A stretch of DNA of 64,000 bases from PNNG01 sp964577055 (lineage in GTDB: Bacteria > Bacteroidota > Bacteroidia > UBA7662), in contig CAZNWC010000005.1 in NCBI GenBank assembly GCA_964577055.1, positions 62,001 to 126,000 on the forward strand, written 5' to 3'. The notes beneath the pieces were generated by a model, which did no database searches, was not told where the DNA came from, and worked only from the letters and a program-made list of their open reading frames with translations. Below are positions 41,587 through 49,171 of this stretch, piece by piece; the first letter of the stretch is position 1, and each line of letters begins with the position of its first letter. The translations under genes were made by a program, and so were the position numbers.

Positions 41587-42783
41587 ATGAAAGCTGCATA
41601 TATTGTTGATGCTGTCCGCACGCCCATTGGCAAATTGGGTGGAAGCTTGGCAGCAATTCGCCCCGATGACTTGGCTGCGCGTGCTATTCAGGGCTTGTTG
41701 TCGAGGCATCCTGCGTTCAATGTTGAAGATATTGAAGACGTTGTTTTTGGTGCGGCAAACCAGGCTGGTGAAGACAATAGAAATGTAGCGCGCATGGCAT
41801 TGCTTTTGGCTGGTTTGCCCGTAACCATTGGTGGTGTGACGGTAAACAGATTATGCGCAAGTGGCTTGCAAGCCATCATGGATGCTGCTCGCGGCATTCA
41901 ATCAGGTGATGGCGAGGTTTATTTGGCGGGTGGTGTAGAAAGCATGACACGTGCACCGTTTGTAATGGCCAAGGCGGAGCAGGCATTCAGTCGGAAAATG
42001 GAAATATATGACACCTCTATTGGGTGGCGATTTACCAATCCAGCTCTTTCTGAGTTGTATCATCCATACAGCATGGGTGAAACCGCTGAAAATGTGGCTG
42101 AGAGATGGAAAATCTCGCGTGAAGCCCAAGATGCATTTGCCCATCATTCACAAGAAAAGTACCAGTTGGCGCATGCAGCGAACCGCTTTGCCGAAGAAAT
42201 AATTGCTGTTGAAATTCCAGCAGGGAAGGGTCAAGCCAAAATGTTCATACAAGATGAGCATCCGCGACTCAGCAGTATGGAACAGCTCGGCACGTTGAAG
42301 CCTGCCTTTAAAAAAGGCGGTACGGTAACTGCCGGAAATGCTTCAGGTTTGAACGATGGTGCTTCCTGCTTGTTGATGGTCTCCGAAGAGTACCTCAAAA
42401 GACATCAATTATCACCTATAGCCCGCGTAGTCTCTACAGCCGTGGCCGGGTTAGATCCAGCCATCATGGGTGTAGGCCCCGTTCCGGCTACCCAAAAAGC
42501 ACTCAAAAGAGCGAATCTAAAGGTGTCTGATCTCGGTTTGGCAGAATTAAATGAAGCCTTTGCAAGTCAAAGTTTGGCATGTATCCAAGAACTGGGGCTG
42601 AACCCTGAATTCGTGAATGTGAATGGAGGGGCCATTGCCTTGGGGCATCCACTGGGTTGTTCAGGCGCGCGTATCACAACCACTTTATTGCATGAGATGC
42701 AAAAGAGAAAAGTACAATACGGCTTGGCTACCATGTGCATTGGCGTAGGACAAGGAGCGGCCGTGATTTACGAAAGGTGTTGA
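41587..42783 (+). CDS. Acetyl-CoA acyltransferase (thiolase), PcaF-like
   Basis: The 398-residue thiolase has Cys90 (N-R-L-C-A-S-G) as the acyl-accepting residue, His354 (G-H-P-L-G) and Cys384 (M-C-I-G-V-G-Q). The sequence, for example E-S-M-T-R-A-P-F-V-M-A-K and I-G-W-R-F-T-N-P, is closest in my memory to 3-oxoadipyl-CoA thiolases, but a role in fatty-acid oxidation cannot be excluded, and no phenylacetate or beta-ketoadipate genes are nearby. The ATG at 41587 is chosen over 41530 because homology starts there and a promoter box lies between. truA follows after one base. Confidence 0.92.
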   Translation: MKAAYIVDAVRTPIGKLGGSLAAIRPDDLAARAIQGLLSRHPAFNVEDIEDVVFGAANQAGEDNRNVARMALLLAGLPVTIGGVTVNRLCASGLQAIMDAARGIQSGDGEVYLAGGVESMTRAPFVMAKAEQAFSRKMEIYDTSIGWRFTNPALSELYHPYSMGETAENVAERWKISREAQDAFAHHSQEKYQLAHAANRFAEEIIAVEIPAGKGQAKMFIQDEHPRLSSMEQLGTLKPAFKKGGTVTAGNASGLNDGASCLLMVSEEYLKRHQLSPIARVVSTAVAGLDPAIMGVGPVPATQKALKRANLKVSDLGLAELNEAFASQSLACIQELGLNPEFVNVNGGAIALGHPLGCSGARITTTLLHEMQKRKVQYGLATMCIGVGQGAAVIYERC

Positions 42784-42784
42784 G

Positions 42785-43549
42785 TTGAAAAGGCGCTATT
42801 TTATTCATTTTGCCTACGACGGAACCAAGTATCATGGTTGGCAACGCCAGAAGAATGCGCATACCGTACAAGCTGAATTGGAAGCCTGCTTAGCGCAGTT
42901 ATTGGCTGTTGAAGTGACGACAACTGGTCAGGGCCGGACAGATACAGGTGTGCATGCACGGTCGTGTTATGCTCATTTCGACTCGGACAAGGAGTTTCCA
43001 GCCGACTTAACTCTACGTTTGAACAAGGTTTTACCACCGGATATTGCTATTCATGACATCTTTGAGGTGCCCGAATTGGCCCACGCGAGGTATTCCGCTG
43101 TAAGCAGATCATACGCTTACCACATGCATTTTGTCAAAGATCCCTTTGGCCATAGGTTTTCAACAGCTTTATGGCTGGCACCTGATTTCACACGTATTGA
43201 AAAGGCAATCCCATACTTATTAAAGGAGGGTGATTTTGGATGTTTTGCGAGGACGGGAGGAGGGAATACCACGAATAGGTGCCATGTAACGGCCGCTAAG
43301 TGGATACAATCTGACAATTCACAAGCAATTTTCACCATTACAGCTGACCGCTTTTTACGCAATATGGTTCGGGCCATTGTGGGTACTTTGTTGGATATTG
43401 GCTATGGAAAACACGAACCGGAATGGCTGCAGGAATTGATGGGTGAAGGCAGCAGATCCAAAGCAGGCCAATCCGCTCCGGCAGAAGGCTTGATATTGGA
43501 GCATGTTGAATACCCGACTTGGGTGTTTGAGAGGAGGAACCATGTCTGA
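42785..43549 (+). CDS. truA: tRNA pseudouridine synthase A
   Basis: The 254-residue enzyme makes pseudouridine at positions 38-40 of tRNAs. The catalytic Asp53 lies in G-R-T-D-T-G-V-H-A, and the C-terminal half has F-L-R-N-M-V-R near residue 197. The start is a TTG at 42785, one base after the thiolase stop; no ATG is available before the conserved R-Y-F-I-H-F-A-Y-D-G. The end overlaps the ABC exporter start by eight bases. Confidence 0.94.
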   Translation: MKRRYFIHFAYDGTKYHGWQRQKNAHTVQAELEACLAQLLAVEVTTTGQGRTDTGVHARSCYAHFDSDKEFPADLTLRLNKVLPPDIAIHDIFEVPELAHARYSAVSRSYAYHMHFVKDPFGHRFSTALWLAPDFTRIEKAIPYLLKEGDFGCFARTGGGNTTNRCHVTAAKWIQSDNSQAIFTITADRFLRNMVRAIVGTLLDIGYGKHEPEWLQELMGEGSRSKAGQSAPAEGLILEHVEYPTWVFERRNHV

Positions 43550-45296
43550 AAACAAATACAGCACTTTTAGGGTACTCATGCGTATTCTAAAGTTGACAAG
43601 GCCTTACAGAACGGTTTTCGTGACCACGGTAGTGCTTGTGATATGTTTGGCGATATTGGCTCCTTTAAGGCCGTGGCTCATCCAATTTACCGTAGACGGA
43701 CCTATTCATGACGGAGATTTGCCCTTACTCCTCACCATGACCATATGGATGATTTTGGCCTTATGTATTGAATCTGTGTTGAGATATGCCTTTAGCTACG
43801 CAAGTGTGTGGTTGGGGCAACAGGCCATCCATGATTTGAGGCTGCGTTTATACAAACATTTGTTGGGCAAACGCCTGAGGTTTTTTGACAAAACACCCAT
43901 AGGAACCTTGACAACAAGAACGGTAAGTGATATTGAAACAATTGCGGAAGTGTTTTCCCAAGGTTTACTCACCATAGTTGGAGATGTTTTGCAATTGCTT
44001 GCGGTACTGTTTGTGATGATCTACACCGATTGGAAGCTAACCCTGGTCAGTTTATCCGTTTTGCCATTATTGCTTTACAGCACCTATGTATTCAAGGAAA
44101 AAGTACGCACCTCCTTTCAAGATGTACGCAATCAGGTTGCAAGACTAAATGCATTTCTCCAAGAGCGGATCACAGGCATGCACATTGTGCAATTATTCAG
44201 TCGTGAATCGGAGGAAATGTCGCGGTTTAAAAAAGTGAATGCAGAATTGAACCAAGCACATTTGAAGAGTGTGCTGTACTATTCTGTATTTTTCCCAGTA
44301 GTGGAAATCATCACTGCCGCCTCGTTGGGTCTGCTCGTTTGGTACGGTGCATCCGCTGCGCTGCGTGATGAGGTTTCGGTTGGAACAATTATCGCATTTA
44401 TTCTTTATGTCAATCAGTTTTTTCGGCCCATACGCTTGTTGGCCGATAAATTCAACAGTTTGCAAATGGGGTTGGTTGCATCAGAACGGGTATTTAAACT
44501 TTTAGATACCCAAGAACAAATACCCAATTCCGGCCATATGACCTTGGAAAATCCAGCTGGTAAGGTGGAATTCAAAGAGGTCTGGTTCGCATACGACGAG
44601 TTGAACCCAGTTTTAAAGGGAATAAGTTTTCAACTTGAAGCTGGCAAAAAACTGGCACTTGTTGGCCCTACAGGTGCGGGTAAAAGTTCAGTTATCAATG
44701 TCTTGGGTAGGTATTACGACTTCCAGCAAGGTGAAATCAGCATCGATGGCATATCCATTCGGGATCTAAGTTTGTCGGAGGTACAAAAGCATGTTGGTGT
44801 AATCCTCCAGGACGTTTTTTTGTTCTCGGGTACAGTGGCAGAAAACATATCGTTATTCAATGATGCCATTAGTAGAGAGCACATCATGCAGCTGGCAAGT
44901 CTATCTGGTATCGACCGCTTCATACAAAAGTTACCCGGTGGGTTGGATTACCAGGTAGGGGAAAGAGGTGGGGCGCTTTCAACCGGACAGCGACAACTCA
45001 TTGCATTCTTGAGGATTTTGGCCTACAATCCTGCCATGGTCGTCATGGATGAAGCAACCGCTTCGGTGGATAGCGAAACTGAAGAAATATTGCAGCAAGC
45101 TTTGGTCAAATTGCTGGAAGGAAGAACGGCTATAATCATTGCACATCGCCTTTCAACCATTGCTGATGCAGATGAAATTTTGGTAATTGAGGAGGGCCAA
45201 ATCTCTGAAGCTGGTACGCACGAGGTTTTAATGCAAAAAGGAGGGCAATACCAAAAGTTGTACGAAATGCAATTGAGCAAGCTTTCTGAAGCATAG
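43542..45296 (+). CDS. ABC exporter, MsbA-like
   Basis: The 584-residue protein is a half-transporter: six membrane helices (about residues 15-310) and a nucleotide-binding domain with Walker A G-P-T-G-A-G-K-S-S near 375, Q-loop L-Q-D-V-F-L-F near 421, signature L-S-T-G-Q-R-Q near 479, Walker B V-V-M-D-E-A-T near 501 and the His switch A-H-R-L-S-T near 533. The signature has Thr instead of the usual second Gly position. It exports lipids or drugs as a homodimer; the substrate is unknown. A strong GAGGAGG (43531-43537) decides the ATG at 43542. Confidence 0.92.
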   Translation: MSENKYSTFRVLMRILKLTRPYRTVFVTTVVLVICLAILAPLRPWLIQFTVDGPIHDGDLPLLLTMTIWMILALCIESVLRYAFSYASVWLGQQAIHDLRLRLYKHLLGKRLRFFDKTPIGTLTTRTVSDIETIAEVFSQGLLTIVGDVLQLLAVLFVMIYTDWKLTLVSLSVLPLLLYSTYVFKEKVRTSFQDVRNQVARLNAFLQERITGMHIVQLFSRESEEMSRFKKVNAELNQAHLKSVLYYSVFFPVVEIITAASLGLLVWYGASAALRDEVSVGTIIAFILYVNQFFRPIRLLADKFNSLQMGLVASERVFKLLDTQEQIPNSGHMTLENPAGKVEFKEVWFAYDELNPVLKGISFQLEAGKKLALVGPTGAGKSSVINVLGRYYDFQQGEISIDGISIRDLSLSEVQKHVGVILQDVFLFSGTVAENISLFNDAISREHIMQLASLSGIDRFIQKLPGGLDYQVGERGGALSTGQRQLIAFLRILAYNPAMVVMDEATASVDSETEEILQQALVKLLEGRTAIIIAHRLSTIADADEILVIEEGQISEAGTHEVLMQKGGQYQKLYEMQLSKLSEA

Positions 45297-45302
45297 GAAA
45301 AA

Positions 45303-45335
45303 CAAATGAACCTCAGTATATTGTTAGTTCATTTG
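45303..45335. repeat. Inverted repeat before the M1 peptidase gene
   Basis: CAAATGAAC (45303-45311) and GTTCATTTG (45327-45335) are perfect nine-base arms with a 15-base gap, filling the space between the exporter stop and the next ATG at 45341. The right arm ends TTCATTTG, close to a -7 box, five bases before that ATG. It may be a promoter/operator or a weak terminator. Confidence 0.4.
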
Positions 45336-45340
45336 CTTTT

Positions 45341-47311
45341 ATGAAACGTCTTATTTTTTTGGTAGCGCTAGCACTTGTGCCCTTCGGCGTGCTGGCCCAG
45401 TTGCACGATCAATTTAATTGTTCTGAACTGAAATCAACTGCATTTCAAAATGCAGGCTTACCCCAGTTCAGAATCAATGCGGCGAGGGGTGGGGATTTAT
45501 ATGATATCCATTTTTATGACATCGAGCTCGAGGTCTCTAATACGACTACCTATGTCGATGGCAATGTCTTGATTGCTTCGCAGGTCACTTCTGCCTCTAT
45601 GGACACGTTTTGGTTTGAACTAAAGGACAATTTAACGATTGACTCGGTTTATATCAATGGGGCAAAACAATCGGTTATCAATCGGCTTAATCACGTGGTT
45701 AGAATTCCTCTCAACCAAAGCATACCTCAGGGAGAGGAAGTTCGAGCAAGGATCTGGTACAAGGGAACGGCTGTTCAGGCAGGTTTTTTTAGCGGATTAA
45801 GTACAGCAGCCTCCTCTACCTGGGGAGTGAATGTTAGCTGGACCCTTTCAGAGCCATTTTCTGCTCCCGACTGGCTTCCATGCAAGCAAGATTTATGGGA
45901 TAAAATCGATTCTGTAAACTTCAATGGAATCGCAACGAATCCAAATAAAGTTGCTTCGAATGGACTTTTGACAGCCGTTACGAATATCGGCAATAACAAG
46001 TCCAGATTTGCATGGAAGACTCGCTATCCAATGGCCTTTTACCTCATTGCATTTAGTGTAACCAATTATGCCGACTACACTACTTATGCAAAACCCACTT
46101 TATTGCCCAATGACTCTATCATGGTACAGCATTGGGTGTACAATGCAAATAATAGCAACAATGTGTCGGCTGTGAATTTTTACAGGCAGCAGCTCGACGC
46201 TACCAATGATATGCTCGAGGTGTTCAGTAACTTGTTCATCCTTTATCCCTTTTGGCAGGAAAAATACGGCCACATGCAAGCACCACTTGGTGGGGGGATG
46301 GAGCACCAAACCATGAGCACCATGGGTGGTTTCGGCCAAGATTTAACCGCGCATGAGCTCATTCACCAGTGGTTCGGTGATTATGTTACATGTGCCACAT
46401 GGAGCGATATATGGCTAAACGAAGGATTTGCGTCATATGGTGAATACCTATATCGCCAATTTGGCGTGAGTCAAAGCAGTGCCGACTCTTGGATGCAATC
46501 TGCACAGGGTTCTGCAAGACAGAATACAGGTTCCGTGTATGTTCCAGCTGGATCAGGGGTTTCGCGTATTTTTAGCGGCAGCCTTTCATACAAAAAGGGA
46601 GCAGCAGTGCTCCATATGCTCCGTTGGCAAATCGGAAATGATTCACTTTTTTTTGGTGGAATCGTAAATTATTTGAACCGAAAGGCCAATGATGTAGCCA
46701 CCACAGATGAATTAAAAACCATTTTAGAAGCACACACGGGTACGTCTTTGACAGCATTTTTCAATGAATGGATTTACGGAGAGGGGTTCCCTACCTACAC
46801 AGTAAGATGGAACCAAGTAGATAGCACAGTGTATGTTGAAGTCAACCAAACCACAACCAGCCCAACAACTCCCTCATTCAGCACAATGGTGCCAGTTAGG
46901 TTGGCTATCGGAGGTCAGTTTGTCAATTTGCGCGTAGACCCAAGCGCTGGACTGAATAGATTTACAGTTTCTGGAACAGTTACTTCTGCACAACTTGACC
47001 CAACATCTATCTTATTAAAGGGTACAAATTCTACCATCAGCCGGGCTACAACCTTGGGAGTAGGTTTGTTTGAGCAACAATTACTCAATGCACAGATTTA
47101 TCCTAATCCGGTACACGACCTCTTGCATGTTCAAAGTGAGGTTGTGAACCCCGGTGTGGTAATTTACGACGTGCAAGGGCGGATTGTGTTGGAGAAACAA
47201 CTCGAAGGATATGAATCAACAATATCGTTGAGCCAGTTGCCTGCCGGAGTTTACCATGTACATATTGCTGCTTTAGGAAAGCAGATGCATCAGAGAATTG
47301 TGAAACTATAA
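45341..47311 (+). CDS. Secreted M1 family metallopeptidase with type IX sorting domain
   Basis: The 656-residue protein has a signal peptide (1-19), an M1 N-terminal beta domain, the substrate motif G-G-M-E-H-Q (318-323) and the zinc site H-E-L-I-H (338-342) with the third ligand Glu361 after exactly 18 residues. The last 75 residues are a type A type IX sorting domain (I-Y-P-N-P-V-H-D near 586, then Y-D-V-Q-G-R and L-P-A-G-V-Y). It is therefore predicted to leave by the type IX system to which GldB, GldD and GldE are linked. It trims N-termini of peptides. Confidence 0.93.
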   Translation: MKRLIFLVALALVPFGVLAQLHDQFNCSELKSTAFQNAGLPQFRINAARGGDLYDIHFYDIELEVSNTTTYVDGNVLIASQVTSASMDTFWFELKDNLTIDSVYINGAKQSVINRLNHVVRIPLNQSIPQGEEVRARIWYKGTAVQAGFFSGLSTAASSTWGVNVSWTLSEPFSAPDWLPCKQDLWDKIDSVNFNGIATNPNKVASNGLLTAVTNIGNNKSRFAWKTRYPMAFYLIAFSVTNYADYTTYAKPTLLPNDSIMVQHWVYNANNSNNVSAVNFYRQQLDATNDMLEVFSNLFILYPFWQEKYGHMQAPLGGGMEHQTMSTMGGFGQDLTAHELIHQWFGDYVTCATWSDIWLNEGFASYGEYLYRQFGVSQSSADSWMQSAQGSARQNTGSVYVPAGSGVSRIFSGSLSYKKGAAVLHMLRWQIGNDSLFFGGIVNYLNRKANDVATTDELKTILEAHTGTSLTAFFNEWIYGEGFPTYTVRWNQVDSTVYVEVNQTTTSPTTPSFSTMVPVRLAIGGQFVNLRVDPSAGLNRFTVSGTVTSAQLDPTSILLKGTNSTISRATTLGVGLFEQQLLNAQIYPNPVHDLLHVQSEVVNPGVVIYDVQGRIVLEKQLEGYESTISLSQLPAGVYHVHIAALGKQMHQRIVKL

Positions 47312-47316
47312 ACAAA

Positions 47317-47352
47317 ATAGTCTTCTCTGAAATCAGGTTCAGAGAAGACTAT
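47317..47352. terminator. Hairpin after the M1 peptidase gene
   Basis: ATAGTCTTCTCTGA / TCAGAGAAGACTAT is a perfect 14-base-pair stem with an eight-base loop, five bases after the peptidase stop. The T-run behind it is weak, so it may protect the mRNA end as much as terminate. Confidence 0.65.
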
Positions 47353-47373
47353 CTTGTCAAACGTAATTTGACC

Positions 47374-47395
47374 AGGAGCCACGTGGCTCCTTTTT
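47374..47395. terminator. Second terminator hairpin, before the MCE gene end
   Basis: The perfect palindrome AGGAGCCACGTGGCTCCT is followed by TTTT. It can end rightward transcription from the peptidase gene; on the minus strand it lies just past the MCE stop codon. Confidence 0.75.
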
Positions 47396-48308
47396 ATTTT
47401 CTTCCAAAAACTGAGAAGTGTAAGTACCGCTTAGGGTTGGCTTTTAAGTCAATTAAGAGTGAATCAAGATCTGCAGCCGACTTGTTCAAATGCTCGTATA
47501 ATTTTTGATCGTTGACCAATTGCCCCAAGCTTCCCTCGCCGTTATTCACTTTTTGCATCACCGCGGTGGTCTGTGCCAAAGCCAAATGGGCTTGTGCAAT
47601 TGTTTCGGTCAGTCGCGACTTCGCCAAACTATCCGTTATAGCATTCACATTGGCCAAGGCGGCATTGATGATTTCATTGTTGTTTTTGATATTGTTGCTG
47701 ATGGAAGCAACATCTTTCAATATTTTATTCAGCTGGCTATTCTTGTCAGAAAGCATTTCATTGAGAGCCGCTGTTGTTTGTTCTAGGTTGCTAACAGTAC
47801 CTCGCATTTTTGAAGGCTCAATAGCAGCATTCAGACTATCAACCAACCCGTTGATTCGTTCCACCAAAGGCGAAAATTGCTCACCCACTTTATCCAACAA
47901 TCCGCCTGTGATATAACCAGGTAAGGTGTCGTTTTTTACATAGTAAGCAGGTGCTGCATTACCTAATTTGATCTCCAGGGCACGCGTGTTAAACAAGTCG
48001 GTACTCACCAAATGCACTTCACTTCCCTTGTCTAATTTGATTTTATCGTTCACATAAAACTGTACAACAATTTCACCTTTGGCCGAGTCGAACATGATTT
48101 TACGTACCGAACCTACCTTTATGCCTTTATGCAAAACAGCTGCAGATGATTGTAAGCCCATAGCATCCTGATAGGATACGTAATAGTTGGTAGTAGTGGT
48201 GAAAAGTTCTTCGCCTTTAAGAAAGTTGTAACCCAACAGCAATATAGCGATGGTAATCGATGCAAAGGCACCCACCAAGGTTTCGTTTGATACTTTAAAT
48301 TTGTTCAC
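47394..48308 (-). CDS. MCE/MlaD family protein
   Basis: The 304-residue protein has an N-terminal membrane helix (about 10-30) and an MCE domain (about 38-115: G-L-Q-S-S-A-A-V-L-H-K-G-I-K-V-G-S-V), then a long helical part to residue 280. MCE proteins form hexameric tunnels for lipids between inner and outer membranes. The partner permease and ATPase are not nearby. The amidase gene lies 11 bases upstream on the same strand. Confidence 0.9.
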   Translation of the reverse strand: MNKFKVSNETLVGAFASITIAILLLGYNFLKGEELFTTTTNYYVSYQDAMGLQSSAAVLHKGIKVGSVRKIMFDSAKGEIVVQFYVNDKIKLDKGSEVHLVSTDLFNTRALEIKLGNAAPAYYVKNDTLPGYITGGLLDKVGEQFSPLVERINGLVDSLNAAIEPSKMRGTVSNLEQTTAALNEMLSDKNSQLNKILKDVASISNNIKNNNEIINAALANVNAITDSLAKSRLTETIAQAHLALAQTTAVMQKVNNGEGSLGQLVNDQKLYEHLNKSAADLDSLLIDLKANPKRYLHFSVFGRK

Positions 48309-48319
48309 TGCAGCGGGGT

Positions 48320-49099
48320 TTATCCTTCTTTGTCAATTTCTGCTTTGTAGCTGGCAAAAGCCTTGTAAATAGATTCGGCCAGCTTGCTTCGGCCGTCGGT
48401 CGAAGTTAGGTAATTTTCTTCGTTAGGATTGGTTAAAAAACCTGCTTCAATTAACACGGCTGGCATGGTGGTACGATAAAGCACCAGAAATCCTGCCTGC
48501 TTAACACCTCTGCTGCTTCTACCCGCAATTTTTTCAAAATTGGTTTCAACCTTTTCCGCGAATTTCACACTTTGGTTTCGATAAGCCGATTGAAACAGTT
48601 CAAAGATAATGTGGGTTGTGGGGTCTTTTGGGTCGAAACCATCGTAATTCGCCGTATAGTCACTTTCGAGTAGCACAGAAGCATTTTCACGTTTAGAAAC
48701 TTCCAAATTGGCGCCCGTTACATGCAAACCTTGCGTATAAGTTTCAGTTCCGAATGCGCCAGGTTTTGCACTGTTTAGGTGAATGGAGATGAATAAATCT
48801 GCATTATGCTTGTTGGCAACAGACGCCCGCTGATGGAGCTCCAAGAATCGATCGTCCTTTCGCGTATAGATTACCTTCACATCCTTGTGGTTGGTCTCTA
48901 TCAATTTGCCGAAGGCTAAGGCAATTTGGAGCGCAACATCTTTTTCCTTTGCCTTTTTGCCCAAACAACCCGAATCATGTCCACCATGACCCGAATCAAT
49001 GACTACGGTACGGATTTTGTACGCACGGAGTCCTGTTGGATTCACTGAAATCAGCAAAAGCAAGGAAATGAGGAAGAGGATGGGTTTCAGTTTATTCAC
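48320..49099 (-). CDS. N-acetylmuramoyl-L-alanine amidase
   Basis: The 259-residue protein has a signal peptide (about 1-25) and an amidase_3 domain: zinc-binding His38 in D-S-G-H-G-G-H-D, I-S-I-H-L-N near residue 105, and the catalytic Glu in V-L-I-E-A-G-F near 217. It cuts the bond between glycan and stem peptide in the periplasm, as in daughter-cell separation. The MCE gene follows, and lptD is divergent: an envelope cluster. Confidence 0.93.
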   Translation of the reverse strand: MNKLKPILFLISLLLLISVNPTGLRAYKIRTVVIDSGHGGHDSGCLGKKAKEKDVALQIALAFGKLIETNHKDVKVIYTRKDDRFLELHQRASVANKHNADLFISIHLNSAKPGAFGTETYTQGLHVTGANLEVSKRENASVLLESDYTANYDGFDPKDPTTHIIFELFQSAYRNQSVKFAEKVETNFEKIAGRSSRGVKQAGFLVLYRTTMPAVLIEAGFLTNPNEENYLTSTDGRSKLAESIYKAFASYKAEIDKEG

Positions 49100-49115
49100 T
49101 TTGATTCAGTTTACG

Positions 49116-49123
49116 TACTTTTG
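49116..49123 (+). promoter_or_regulatory. -7 box (TACTTTTG) of the lptD-like gene
   Basis: TACTTTTG fits TAnnTTTG and covers the TTG at 49121 that begins the longest frame. Translation cannot sensibly start inside the box, which favours the TTG at 49172. A -33 element is not clear. Confidence 0.5.
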
Positions 49124-49171
49124 ACCGGCTTTATTATCAGCAAATTTAAATCAGCTATTGGGCTTTTTACA

